A stretch of DNA of 64,000 nucleotides from an uncultured Bacteroidales bacterium (GCA_946187695.1 CAMHSB010000009.1:1-64000); one strand, 5' to 3'; positions 1 to 8,513 are shown, counted from the stretch's first letter. Numbers and translations: made by a program. The notes: a model not told the origin generated them from the letters alone.

Positions 1-962
1 ATGCGAACGGTTTTGATATCACCATCCCGCAAGTGCTCATGATCACCATTCCGGCATGTATCTGCGGTCTGATGGCAGCGGCAGCAGCGTCCTACAAACG
101 TGGTCTGGACCTCGACAAAGACCCGGTCTTCCAAGCCAAGATCGCCGATCCCGAGCAGCGCGCGTATATATACGGTAATACCGCGACAACCCTCGATCGT
201 GAGATTCCGCAATCGGCCAAGAACAGCGTCTTCATCTTCCTCGGCGCTTTGGCAGTTATCGTAATGTTCGCTATTTTCCCGGAATTATTGCCGAGTTTTG
301 AGGTAGTCAAAGCGGTCAAAGGAGCCGGAGATATCACGCTGGCGAGTGGTGTAACCATTACCGCCAAAGAACTGGCAAAAGCCGGTGTCGTAGCGGAGAA
401 CTTCACGGAAATGGGTATGGTGACGCTCAAGATGAACCTTGTCATCCAGATCATTATGATCACGGCGGCAGCGCTGATGATTATCTTCTGCAAGGCTTCG
501 CCCAAGAAAGCGGTAGCCGGCCCGGTATGGCAAAGCGGTATGGTGGCAGTCGTAGCGATCTACGGTATCGCGTGGATGGCAGACACCTATTTCGGTAACT
601 ACATGCCGCAGATTCAAGACATACTCGACGATATCGTGACCAAATATCCGTGGTCGATTGCGTTAGTGTTCTTTGCGGTGTCGGTACTGATCAACTCGCA
701 AGGAGCCGTAGTGGTAGCGATGTTGCCGCTGGCGTATAAGCTTGGTATTCCGGGCGTCGTACTATTAGGTGTCCTGCCGTCGGTTTACGGTTACTTCTTC
801 ATCCCGAACTACCCGTCGGATATTGCGACTGTCAACTTCGACCGCTCGGGCACGACCGTCATCGGTAAGTACCTGCTCAACCACTCGTTCATGATGCCGG
901 GTCTTATTTGCGTGACCGTCTCCACGATAGTCGCCTACTTGTTGACCCTGCTTATCTTCTAA
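1..962 (+). CDS. dcuB: Anaerobic C4-dicarboxylate transporter, Dcu family (5' partial)
   Basis: Inner-membrane exchanger of the DcuA/DcuB family, which swaps fumarate, malate or aspartate for succinate in anaerobes. The frame is open to the first base of the window, so the N-terminal part (roughly 130 residues of a usual ~440) lies outside; the first internal ATG at 33 is not the true start. The visible part is a run of hydrophobic helices and ends with the family-typical C-terminus, with NYPSDIATVNFDRSGTT followed by GKYLLNHSFMMPGL. It fits the succinate/propionate metabolism suggested by mutAB and nqr further along. DcuA and DcuB cannot be told apart with certainty here. A short A/T-rich spacer made of repeated 'aatcaaaa' words separates it from the next gene. 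Confidence 0.88.
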   Translation, partial: ANGFDITIPQVLMITIPACICGLMAAAAASYKRGLDLDKDPVFQAKIADPEQRAYIYGNTATTLDREIPQSAKNSVFIFLGALAVIVMFAIFPELLPSFEVVKAVKGAGDITLASGVTITAKELAKAGVVAENFTEMGMVTLKMNLVIQIIMITAAALMIIFCKASPKKAVAGPVWQSGMVAVVAIYGIAWMADTYFGNYMPQIQDILDDIVTKYPWSIALVFFAVSVLINSQGAVVVAMLPLAYKLGIPGVVLLGVLPSVYGYFFIPNYPSDIATVNFDRSGTTVIGKYLLNHSFMMPGLICVTVSTIVAYLLTLLIF

Positions 963-989
963 AATCAAAAATCAACAATCAAAAATCTT

Positions 990-1616
990 ATGAACATCAA
1001 TAATAAATTCATCATCACGATCAATCGTGAATTAGGTAGCGGCGGCAGAACCGTCGGTCGTAAGTTAGCCGAGAAATTAGGTGTCGAGTACTTCGATAAA
1101 GCCGTCATCAACGCCCTGCAGGAGCGCTATAACCTCTCCGTGGAGCAAATCGAGCAGCTCAAAGGTCAGGAAACCGGTTGGTGGGAGCAGTTCAAGCGCA
1201 AGATGACCTTCTCCGAGTCCGAGTACGAGATCAACCAAACGAACATCGAGACCGAGGATGTGTTCCGCGCAGAGACCCAAGTGCTCAAGGCCCTTGCCAA
1301 GGATCACTCCTGCGTCATTGCCGGCCGTACGGCGTGCTACGTCTTCCGTGAGCACCCGAACCATCTGAGTATCTTCATTCAGTCTTCGATGCCTTGCCGC
1401 ATGGCGCGTGTTGCCCGTGAGCAGAACATGAGCAAAGAGGAAGCGCGTCTCACCATCGAGAAGGTCGATAAAATGCGTGAGAACTACGTGCAGGAGTTCA
1501 CCGGCACTTCCCGTTACGACACTCGTAACTACCAACTCGTCATCAATATGGACGAAATAAACGAGGACGCGGCTGTTAACCTCATCCTCGCTTATATCAA
1601 AAGCATGGCTGCTTGA
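990..1616 (+). CDS. Cytidylate kinase-like family protein
   Basis: A 208-residue P-loop protein of the cytidylate-kinase-like family (AAA_26 type), common in Bacteroidales. The start reads FIITINRELGSGGRTVG, where ELGSGGRTVG is the nucleotide-binding loop, followed by LGVEYFDKAVI. A middle segment AGRTACYVFREHPN and the RYDTRNYQLVINMDEI stretch near the C-terminus are typical. It differs from true Cmk, so the phosphate acceptor is not known. It lies 27 bp after the Dcu gene and may be co-transcribed. Its TGA stop abuts, with no spacer, the stop of the convergent dehydrogenase fusion. Confidence 0.85.
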   Translation: MNINNKFIITINRELGSGGRTVGRKLAEKLGVEYFDKAVINALQERYNLSVEQIEQLKGQETGWWEQFKRKMTFSESEYEINQTNIETEDVFRAETQVLKALAKDHSCVIAGRTACYVFREHPNHLSIFIQSSMPCRMARVAREQNMSKEEARLTIEKVDKMRENYVQEFTGTSRYDTRNYQLVINMDEINEDAAVNLILAYIKSMAA

Positions 1617-4235
1617 TTAGCGTTCAAACAGACGTAACAGACGCATTTTCGTTTCACCGGCTTTACCGGTATAAGGATGTTCGCGCAACGAGAGATTGAA
1701 GCGCGAACTTCCTTTTAGTACGGTCTGCGGGTGTGTGAACTCGCGGAAACCCCATTCGCCGTGGTACGCGCCCATGCCCGAATGACCGGTACCGTTGAAT
1801 GGAACACCCTTCACCATCATATGTACACACACTTCGTTGATGCAACCGCCGCCAAACTGCTGGGTTTGCATCACGCGATTCGCCCAGCGCATATCGCGCG
1901 TGAAGAGGTACATCGCTAAGGGATGTTCGCGGTCGGCTATCACGTCCATGAGGCTATCCACTTCAGCATCTTTATAGGGTACGATCGGCAACAGCGGACA
2001 GAAGAGTTCGTGTTGCACGATGTGTTCGTTTCTATCCACCGGATAGATGATCGTCGGGGCATATTTGCGAGCGGCTTTATCCCCTACTCCGCCGAACACA
2101 ATACGCTCGCGGTACTCGTCCGCCAAGTTCGCGCACTTGTCGTACGCCGTGTCTGTAATCAGTTTCGGGTACTCCTCGTTTTGCTCCGCATGTTCGCCTA
2201 TCTGGGCTATGAAGGCTGCTTTCAGTTCTTTCAGGAACTCGTCGGCTACTTCTTCGGCAACCGCTATCTGATTGATATTGATGCATATCTGTCCTGCGTT
2301 GAGCAACTTAAAGAAGGCTATCTTGCGCGCAGCGTCTTTGAGGTCTGCGTCTGCCCGTACCACACACCAGTTACCTGTCTCGCCGCCCAACTCCAACGCT
2401 ACCGGCGTCAGGTTCTTCGCAGCTTCGGATAATACATGCTTACCCACCGACGGACTGCCGGTATAGAAAATCTTATCAAAGCGTTGCGCAAGACACATAT
2501 CCGCCACGTCGTGACCGCCGTCGATAAGCGTGATATATTCCGGCGGGAACACTTCCGCAAAGAACTTCTTGAGTGCTGCCGTGCTGGCTGACGACTTCGA
2601 ACTGGACTTGATCACCACCGTGTTACCGCCGCACATGGCTGCTGCTACGACGCCTATCGTCAGCAAAATCGGGAAGTTAAACGGACTAATCACCAGCGTC
2701 ACGCCGTACGGCATTTTATAAACCTTGGTGAAGATACTTGGCCAGCACATCAAACCGCTGAAATGGATCTCCGGCCTACTCCATCTGCGCAGACCCGCAA
2801 TCATCTCATTCACTTCGGTGATAATCGGACCAATATCACACAGGTAGGCTTCCAACTCACTTCTGCCGAGGTCCTCGCATAGCGCGCCAATCAGTTCATC
2901 CTGGTGCGCAATCACCGCCTCTTTGAGCCGCTTGAGTTGTTTGATACGCCATTTAATCGGCAATGTCTCGCCGGTCCGGAAGAACTTTCTCTGCGTTGCC
3001 ACGATGTCACGAATCTGTGATTCGTCATTTGTGATTGGTGATTGGTCATTGGTGATTTGGTCAAGTATCGCCTTGATATCCGCATTGCAGAGTGTCACCG
3101 GCGCCGAATAGTTGATTGAATCGGCGGCAATCATCGGAATCAGTTGTTCGTGATCGCAAGCGCGTACCGGCGAAACGATTTGGTCCATTCCGCATGTTGC
3201 CATCAGTTCGCGTATCGCTTGCAGGAAATCAGGCACGTTGCAGTATTTCGCCAAGGCCTCATAGTGCGCCTTGCAAGCTTCTTTCTGAAACTCCAGCACC
3301 GGCATCAGCATCAGCGAGATTGCTTGCCCGTGCGAGAGATGATACATAGCCCCTATACTGTGTGCGAATGCGTGCACATATCCTGCCAGTTGCGTGTTGA
3401 TGGCGTTACCGCCGTACATCGCTGCCTTCGCCATATTCAACCGGGCTTGCTCTGCTCCTTCACTCGTTAATTCTTTCACTCCTTCACTCGTTAATAACGG
3501 CAGATTCTCCAGAATCAACTTCACGCCTTCCATGGACATGCGCATATCTTCTTCATCGACCTCCGTGTCACTCACCGCCCCTTCGATACAATGACTCAGG
3601 GCATCGATACCGCACGCCGCAATCACATGCTTCGGTGCATGTTCGGTCAACTCGCTATCATGTACCACATGCGTCACCTTCAGGCCGATCAGCACGGTCG
3701 AGCCTTTAGCGCCGTGCTCGTTCGTCACTACCGCACCTACAGTCAGTTCGGCACCGGTTCCTGCGGTAGAAGGAACCATGATCAGCGGGATGGTCTCACC
3801 GGGAACCGGCAGGAACTTCAGCAGCAGCGCTTTCACCGGCACATGGGGCATCTTGCAACCCGCGGCTATCATCTTACAACTATCCATCACCGACCCGCCG
3901 CCTAACGCTATGATCGCTTCCGCTTTGGTCTCCAATGCCTGCTGACGCCCTGCTTCAATAATGGCGATCGTCGGCTCGGAGTGAATGTCGCAGAAGAGCG
4001 AAGCGTTCACTCCCGCCTCATTCAAAGACTCTAATATCGCCTCTTCATAGCCCAAACGGTGTAAGGTCTCGTCGGTTACTACCAGCACTTGCTTGTAACC
4101 TGCCTTCTTGCACATTGCGCCGATCTCACGACGCGCGCCTTGACCTGCTGTCACCTCCGGTTCCGGCAGTGGGATGGCGTGTATCACCTTCCCTGGCAAT
4201 CGGTGAATCTGTTTCCTGAATCGATACGTATCCAT
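1617..4235 (-). CDS. Fused iron-containing alcohol dehydrogenase / aldehyde dehydrogenase (reverse of AdhE order)
   Basis: An 872-residue two-domain protein. Residues ~20-400 are an Fe-dependent alcohol dehydrogenase, with NAD-binding GGGSVMD and metal ligands in DALSHCIEG and HAFAHSIGAMYHLSHG. Residues ~415-872 are a class-3-like aldehyde dehydrogenase, with GSPSVGKHVL, the glutamate motif ALELGGETGN, catalytic Cys in NAGQICIN, and a C-terminal FNGTGHSGMGAYHGEWGF. In the usual AdhE the aldehyde domain comes first; here the order is reversed. The linker (about residues 395-412) is a translated short repeat, ITNDQSPITNDESQI, like spacer repeats elsewhere in the window, so the two domains may once have been adjacent genes. 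A second repeat occurs at TSEGVKELTSEG. Likely role: interconversion of an aldehyde with its alcohol and acid. The substrate is unknown. Confidence 0.88.
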   Translation of the reverse strand: MDTYRFRKQIHRLPGKVIHAIPLPEPEVTAGQGARREIGAMCKKAGYKQVLVVTDETLHRLGYEEAILESLNEAGVNASLFCDIHSEPTIAIIEAGRQQALETKAEAIIALGGGSVMDSCKMIAAGCKMPHVPVKALLLKFLPVPGETIPLIMVPSTAGTGAELTVGAVVTNEHGAKGSTVLIGLKVTHVVHDSELTEHAPKHVIAACGIDALSHCIEGAVSDTEVDEEDMRMSMEGVKLILENLPLLTSEGVKELTSEGAEQARLNMAKAAMYGGNAINTQLAGYVHAFAHSIGAMYHLSHGQAISLMLMPVLEFQKEACKAHYEALAKYCNVPDFLQAIRELMATCGMDQIVSPVRACDHEQLIPMIAADSINYSAPVTLCNADIKAILDQITNDQSPITNDESQIRDIVATQRKFFRTGETLPIKWRIKQLKRLKEAVIAHQDELIGALCEDLGRSELEAYLCDIGPIITEVNEMIAGLRRWSRPEIHFSGLMCWPSIFTKVYKMPYGVTLVISPFNFPILLTIGVVAAAMCGGNTVVIKSSSKSSASTAALKKFFAEVFPPEYITLIDGGHDVADMCLAQRFDKIFYTGSPSVGKHVLSEAAKNLTPVALELGGETGNWCVVRADADLKDAARKIAFFKLLNAGQICININQIAVAEEVADEFLKELKAAFIAQIGEHAEQNEEYPKLITDTAYDKCANLADEYRERIVFGGVGDKAARKYAPTIIYPVDRNEHIVQHELFCPLLPIVPYKDAEVDSLMDVIADREHPLAMYLFTRDMRWANRVMQTQQFGGGCINEVCVHMMVKGVPFNGTGHSGMGAYHGEWGFREFTHPQTVLKGSSRFNLSLREHPYTGKAGETKMRLLRLFER

Positions 4236-4255
4236 AAGTCATTCCATTTTGCTTG

Positions 4256-4263
4256 CAAAGGTA
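4256..4263 (-). promoter_or_regulatory. Promoter -7 box of the dehydrogenase fusion
   Basis: On the minus strand this reads TACCTTTG followed by CAAGC, a good match to the Bacteroidota -7 box TAnnTTTG. It lies about 20 bp before the ATG at 4235. Confidence 0.6.
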
Positions 4264-4339
4264 CTACAAATATTTGGAATACACAAGGATTTAACGGTAA
4301 AAATCAAAATTAATTTGGATTTTAAACGGGAAATACTTG

Positions 4340-4364
4340 TTATTTGCACAATTGTGCGAAATAA
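4340..4364. promoter_or_regulatory. Near-perfect 25-bp palindrome, possible operator
   Basis: Centre is the perfect palindrome GCACAATTGTGC (4346-4357), with arms TTATTT and AAATAA at the ends. It sits in the 480-bp gene-free stretch 4236-4715, between the dehydrogenase fusion and the nucleotidyltransferase fusion. Such symmetry suggests a dimeric repressor site, but the protein is unknown. Confidence 0.4.
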
Positions 4365-4395
4365 TCGTTCGAGCATATTTGTGCGAGATAAGAAC

Positions 4396-4435
4396 TACTT
4401 TCGAAGGGGCCCTTTAGGGTAGCAGGTCGAAAGTA
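4396..4435. repeat. Inverted repeat with structured loop
   Basis: Arms TACTTTCGA (4396-4404) and TCGAAAGTA (4427-4435) flank a loop that contains GGGCCC and CCCTTTAGGG. It could be a terminator-like hairpin or a small mobile-element scar. No T-run follows. The rest of 4236-4715 holds A/T-rich promoter-like sequence and the gene fragment at 4518. Confidence 0.4.
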
Positions 4436-4517
4436 CAACAAATATTTAAAATTATTCTGACATATGCAAATGTTTTACTTCTTATGTAAAAAAAATCGGA
4501 AGTTTTTTCTTGCGTAA

Positions 4518-4640
4518 TTTGAAAAAAGTTTCATCATCGGTGTCGTCCAAGATTCTGTAGAAACGGCGCTTAACAGCTGCGGCGATGTGTTCTTTACGGC
4601 TACTGCAGAGGAGTACGATTGGAAGAGAAAGGGAAATTAG
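4518..4640 (+). pseudogene. Gene-tail fragment, copy 1 (family unknown)
   Basis: An open frame of 40 codons with no start codon, preceded by an in-frame TAA and ending in TAG. Its last 33 codons (from [18 protein letters not shown] onward) match the fragment at 6902-7003 codon for codon in length. Most of the base differences over the matching part fall in third positions and are silent, so the sequence evolved as plus-strand coding DNA. It appears to be the C-terminal remnant of a lost gene. I do not recognise the family. Confidence 0.5.
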
Positions 4641-4715
4641 ATATAGAAACTATCTCGATTAAAGAGCGCGCACACACGTACGCGTTTTTCATTGATTGTT
4701 AGTATTTTAGTCCGA

Positions 4716-6200
4716 TTATACCTCTATCATTCTTCCTAACCTAAATCCATTGCGTAAATACTCGCCGTGCGAGATGTAACCGAGTTGGTTGGAGAGGATC
4801 TTCGTCTTGCCGATTTGCGCGTCGATATTGCGATGCGAGTGCCCATAGATCCAATAGTCAATATCCGAATCTGCTATATAATTACCCAACTCTACGGTAA
4901 ATGCACCATTGATAACACTACCTTGGAACTCTTTCGCGGTGCATTGTTGTGTCGGCACATGGTGTGTAAGCACAATCTTCGTCTTCGCCTTACTCTCCTT
5001 CACAGCTTTGCGGATAAAATCAAAACAACGTTCGTGTTCGGCATTGAAATCGTCTGCTGTGAGACGATGTCCATTGTATAAGATTCGGTAGAAATCACTC
5101 ACGCCTTTCTCTGTCTGATATGCATCAAACGGCTCGATGAACGACCAAAGGGTCGAGACGATGATATCTATGTCTCCTAACGAAACGACCTTATTATAAT
5201 ATGCGTGTACGTTGTGGCGGATCTGCTTGCAATATCCGTTCGGCATGGTCGCCAAGTCGTAATAGCCGTAGAAATCATGGTTGCCGAGACACACGATCAC
5301 TTGCTTGTAGTGTTCGCTTGCCCAATCCCAGAAAGTGTATTGCGAATAGGTATCATGTCCTCTCTCCTGCACGTCCAGATATGCCGTGTCTCCGGCAATG
5401 AGGAGTATGTCTCCCGTAACCTCCAACGGATTCTCTTCAAGCCACATTCGATTCTGCTCAAACTCGAGATGCAAGTCACTCACGAATTGAATCCGCAAGC
5501 CTGGTTCCGGCTTATACAACGCGATATCACTCATAATTTGAATCAACATGTCCGTACGTTCAATCTCGTCTGCAGAGATAGCACACTCTATCTCTTCGCT
5601 GAAGTTCGGTCGCTGCAACATGGTCGCAAACTGCTCCGAAAGATACTGCTGAACGTCTGTTTCCGACGCACGAAAACGCGCCATGATATCCGTGCAATAA
5701 TTGAGCACGTAGATGATATCTTCGAAGTCCTTTGCTCCTCGCCAATCGGCTCCTCCACGCGACAGTAACGCTTCTATCTTCGTCGCCAAATAATAAGCGA
5801 CCGGCAAACGGTAGATCTGCTTTCCGGAAGGTAAGGTATAGATTTCTCGATGTTCGAAGCCCGGCCGATACCAGCGATTGCCGAAACTAAGGCTCTTTTC
5901 TTCATAAGACATAACATCCACTACCTCACCGTTATACACCCAACGGCAGATTATTGGAGGCTCGGACTCTGTATCGTTCTGAAAATGCAACTTGCGCAAC
6001 TGCTCTTCTACTGCCGCATGTTCCGCATAGTTCTTCGAATCCACCACACAATCCACGTCTGTCGTAGGACGCGGCTCAGCAGCTGCAGGATCATTGGCAT
6101 ATGACCCGGCCATCGCACCTCCGACATACACCAGCCGCTCATTCAAACTCTGCATGCCTTCGGCAATCTCCTGCAAACGTTCATTATTGGTTTTCGACAT
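4716..6200 (-). CDS. Nucleotidyltransferase - calcineurin-like phosphoesterase fusion
   Basis: A 494-residue protein. Residues ~1-225 look like an AbiEii-type nucleotidyltransferase: GGAMAGSYAND followed by PTTDVDCVVD gives the polymerase-beta-like G-S...D-x-D core, with a later KDFEDI motif. Residues ~230-494 are a calcineurin-like metallophosphoesterase with the full set of metal motifs: SDLHLE, AGDTAY, GNHDFYG, THHVP and GHSHRN. The upstream winged-helix gene overlaps its start by 17 bp, so the two are translated together. Nucleotidyltransferases paired with such a DNA-binding protein resemble AbiE-type toxin-antitoxin pairs; the attached phosphoesterase is unusual and could reverse the transfer or degrade a nucleotide product. 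Function in defence is inferred only. Confidence 0.8.
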   Translation of the reverse strand: MSKTNNERLQEIAEGMQSLNERLVYVGGAMAGSYANDPAAAEPRPTTDVDCVVDSKNYAEHAAVEEQLRKLHFQNDTESEPPIICRWVYNGEVVDVMSYEEKSLSFGNRWYRPGFEHREIYTLPSGKQIYRLPVAYYLATKIEALLSRGGADWRGAKDFEDIIYVLNYCTDIMARFRASETDVQQYLSEQFATMLQRPNFSEEIECAISADEIERTDMLIQIMSDIALYKPEPGLRIQFVSDLHLEFEQNRMWLEENPLEVTGDILLIAGDTAYLDVQERGHDTYSQYTFWDWASEHYKQVIVCLGNHDFYGYYDLATMPNGYCKQIRHNVHAYYNKVVSLGDIDIIVSTLWSFIEPFDAYQTEKGVSDFYRILYNGHRLTADDFNAEHERCFDFIRKAVKESKAKTKIVLTHHVPTQQCTAKEFQGSVINGAFTVELGNYIADSDIDYWIYGHSHRNIDAQIGKTKILSNQLGYISHGEYLRNGFRLGRMIEV

Positions 6201-6699
6201 AGCGCTGGATGTATTTATTCAGTTCCGCAATCGCAATCTCTTTCTCACGCGAACGTCCCATGCGCAACGTATCGGCAATAACCAAAAGTTGGTATAACTC
6301 CTCGTCGCGCAAAGCTGCTTCCGGCACAGACGGATAGAGCGGCTCTATCAGTTGTCCACGCGCCTTTCCTTTAGCATAACGCCACACGTACTGATCCGTA
6401 GCATTGGCCACTTGCTCTTTAATCGGCGAGGCACTCACATATGCAGGTATGCCACGGATAACACGTCCTGTCTCAACAGGAAACACATAAGCCAGGCCAT
6501 GCTCCATGAACTCTTGCAAAGCCAAGGTGTTTACGCGCTTCTTATTGCGATCCACCAACTGTGCCTTTTTGCTGCGCTCCAGACTCTCACTCACGCTGGA
6601 CGCACTCATGCCGAGTTCTTCGGCAAGTTTTCTTAAGGAAAGTGAACGTCCTTTGAATGTCAATTTCTTTAATAATATGACTAAATCTTGCTCTTTCAT
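6184..6699 (-). CDS. Winged-helix DNA-binding partner of the nucleotidyltransferase
   Basis: A 171-residue protein with an N-terminal helix-turn-helix (residues ~18-50, SLRKLAEELGMSASSVSESL). A conserved middle and C-terminal part follows: FMEHGLAYVFPVETG, then RGQLIEPLYPSVPEAALRDE. I recognise this as the common partner of AbiEii-like nucleotidyltransferase genes. It would act as the repressor/antitoxin side of the pair. It is first in a two-gene operon, and its 3' end overlaps the fusion gene by 17 bp. A perfect inverted repeat in its leader (6732-6748) could be its own operator. Confidence 0.75.
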   Translation of the reverse strand: MKEQDLVILLKKLTFKGRSLSLRKLAEELGMSASSVSESLERSKKAQLVDRNKKRVNTLALQEFMEHGLAYVFPVETGRVIRGIPAYVSASPIKEQVANATDQYVWRYAKGKARGQLIEPLYPSVPEAALRDEELYQLLVIADTLRMGRSREKEIAIAELNKYIQRYVENQ

Positions 6700-6731
6700 A
6701 GCCTTTTAAAATCAATATATTCCATTAAATC

Positions 6732-6748
6732 GTTCGCAATTCGCGAAC
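6732..6748. promoter_or_regulatory. Putative operator in the leader of the winged-helix gene
   Basis: GTTCGC-aattc-GCGAAC, a perfect 6-bp inverted repeat between the -7 box (6769-6776) and the start codon at 6699. A further GAAC half-site lies just upstream in transcription direction. The position fits autorepression by the encoded winged-helix protein. Confidence 0.45.
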
Positions 6749-6768
6749 ACCGAACACTAAATTCGCTG

Positions 6769-6776
6769 CAAAGGTA
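6769..6776 (-). promoter_or_regulatory. Promoter -7 box of the winged-helix/nucleotidyltransferase operon
   Basis: Minus strand TACCTTTG followed by CAGC, a strong Bacteroidota -7 match. It gives a leader of roughly 60 nt before the start at 6699. Confidence 0.6.
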
Positions 6777-6901
6777 CAACAAATTTCTGACATAGCAAAA
6801 TTTTTCTTACATAAAATGCGTAAAATCGCAAAATTTATTTCTCCCAAATGTATCTTATGCGCGAAATTTGATGATAAATGCTGTCGGCTTCAACAGATTG
6901 A

Positions 6902-7003
6902 GGTGTCGTCCAAGATTCTGTAGAAACCGCCCTCAACAGCAGCGGCGATGTGTTTTTTACGGCTACTGCGGAGGAGTTCGATAGGAAGAAAAACAACAAA
7001 TAA
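6902..7003 (+). pseudogene. Gene-tail fragment, copy 2
   Basis: Thirty-three codons from [18 protein letters not shown] to a TAA stop, with an in-frame TGA immediately upstream and no start codon. It is the counterpart of the fragment ending at 4640, in the same orientation and of the same length. The two copies flank the winged-helix/nucleotidyltransferase operon as direct repeats. The rest of the gap 6700-7099 holds the operon promoter, A/T-rich DNA and the hairpin at 7025. Confidence 0.5.
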
Positions 7004-7024
7004 AGCCTTTAAAAAGCGATTACA

Positions 7025-7058
7025 ATAAACGCGGCACTTGAGTAAGTGTCGCGTTTAT
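7025..7058. terminator. Long hairpin downstream of the lipoprotein gene
   Basis: ATAAACGCGGCACTT (7025-7039) pairs with AAGTGTCGCGTTTAT (7044-7058) around a 4-nt loop; the one non-Watson-Crick position is a G-T pair. It sits 42 bp past the stop of the minus-strand lipoprotein gene. A clean T-run is missing, so termination is plausible but not certain. Confidence 0.5.
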
Positions 7059-7099
7059 GGAACTAGCATGGTTTACTGCGAGCACTGAACCCAAATACG

Positions 7100-7888
7100 T
7101 CATCGATAGAAAGTAGTATCGGAGATGATAGAATCTTTTGCCATATTCAAATAGCTGTCAACATCGTACAATAGATATAAATCGCCTTTTTCATCAAACT
7201 TGTAGCAATATGTTCCCCATTCACACATACTACTATAAAGGATGTTTGTAATGGTTTTGTTGTCAGGATCAATTGTGGTATTTTCGTCAAAACTAAAGAC
7301 AAAATTATCTCCTATCGGAGTAATTGAAACAAGTGCGGTATCCGTAATCTCATATGGTTCAGACATCAAACCGCCTTTCGGTCCTCCATGATAGTAATTG
7401 AGCAGCAGTTCATTCTCTCCATCGAAGTCTATATCATAAAACTGATACTCTGCATATTTGAAGAATGGATTTTGAGCATTTGCGCTTTGGTGGGTATCGT
7501 AGTTAAAAATATATGTGTCGCCATTCTTGAAACCGCTAAACCCTTCGGAATGTACAATGTCATAGACATTCTTGCTCATGAATATATTTTGGAAGCAACT
7601 GCACGAATTATCCCAATCTGTCCAAATATATTCTTTTCCTGTTTTGCGAGAGAGAAAGAAGAGTCGAACACCATTCTCAATGTCGCTCCAGCCGCTTTTG
7701 CCGGAATAATAAGGATAAAGAATACCGCTGACCTCAAAATCGTTAATGATCGTATCAAAGCGGAAATAGACACTAATGTAGTTAGTGCTATCTTTGAGCG
7801 GATTCTTGCTTTCCAACTCTTGCACCCAGTTATTATGGCAAGTACAAGATGAAAGAACGGTTAGCAATATAGGAATTAAACGTTTCAC
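7100..7888 (-). CDS. Putative lipoprotein, unknown function
   Basis: A 262-residue protein with an N-terminal lipoprotein signal (MKRLIPILLTVLSSCTC), so it is probably anchored to a membrane. The body has many aromatic and acidic residues and contains YQFYDIDFDGENELLL, an EF-hand-like Asp-rich loop seen in FG-GAP/VCBS-type repeats. I recognise no family. Its ATG overlaps the stop of the upstream gene by 4 bp (ATGA), so it is the last gene of the A+T-rich operon that begins at the DUF2971 or SIR2-like gene. Confidence 0.6.
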   Translation of the reverse strand: MKRLIPILLTVLSSCTCHNNWVQELESKNPLKDSTNYISVYFRFDTIINDFEVSGILYPYYSGKSGWSDIENGVRLFFLSRKTGKEYIWTDWDNSCSCFQNIFMSKNVYDIVHSEGFSGFKNGDTYIFNYDTHQSANAQNPFFKYAEYQFYDIDFDGENELLLNYYHGGPKGGLMSEPYEITDTALVSITPIGDNFVFSFDENTTIDPDNKTITNILYSSMCEWGTYCYKFDEKGDLYLLYDVDSYLNMAKDSIISDTTFYR

Positions 7889-8511
7889 TTATCGCTATTT
7901 GGTTTGTAATCGAAATTATATATCTTTTTCAGAAAGATCTGTTTTAATCTTTCCATTTCAGTTTGTTCAGAGGCGGACAACTCATAATCAACATTTCTCT
8001 TAGCAGGTTTATCGTATTCCTCATAGTGACGCAAAACAGCCGATTCTTCTTTGACCTCCTCTTTAGGAGTACGCCTACGTGCTTTGATTACATATTCCAA
8101 CTCGTCTTCAAGTTTTTGTGTAATAACAATCCTGTCTATTTCATTATCAAGTGAAACCAAACTACATGTAATTGGCGTATTTTGATTGAGGTGATATGCA
8201 TCGCAAATGAAATCTATCATTTCCTCACTATCCAGCCGACGAGGAAATTCACCAGACATATCTACCATACACAGAAATGGATAACCGTCTTCTATTGCTC
8301 TCGCGTTTCCTACTAAAAGAAATAATAATTTCCCTTCCAAAAACAACAGAAAAACATTGTAACAATCAAAGGGGTCTTGTTCGTCCTGCAATTCGTAGGC
8401 ATTCAAATAACCTTCCGATAGTAACAATTGAAATTTCAACGCGTCAATTTTATCTTGACTCAATTGGTATTCCTTAAATGGGATGTCAGTATTTACAAGA
8501 TTGATAAACAT
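7885..8511 (-). CDS. Hypothetical protein, unknown family
   Basis: A 208-residue soluble protein with no signal peptide or membrane segment. It is acidic in the first two thirds and ends in a charged stretch (KARRRTPKEEVKEE, then a C-terminal helix rich in Lys, Glu and Ile). It is embedded in the operon: the LRR gene ends 2 bp upstream and the lipoprotein start overlaps its stop. No function can be assigned. The codon choice is A/T-rich, like its direct neighbours and unlike the nqr or mut genes. Confidence 0.55.
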   Translation of the reverse strand: MFINLVNTDIPFKEYQLSQDKIDALKFQLLLSEGYLNAYELQDEQDPFDCYNVFLLFLEGKLLFLLVGNARAIEDGYPFLCMVDMSGEFPRRLDSEEMIDFICDAYHLNQNTPITCSLVSLDNEIDRIVITQKLEDELEYVIKARRRTPKEEVKEESAVLRHYEEYDKPAKRNVDYELSASEQTEMERLKQIFLKKIYNFDYKPNSDK

Positions 8512-8513
8512 AA

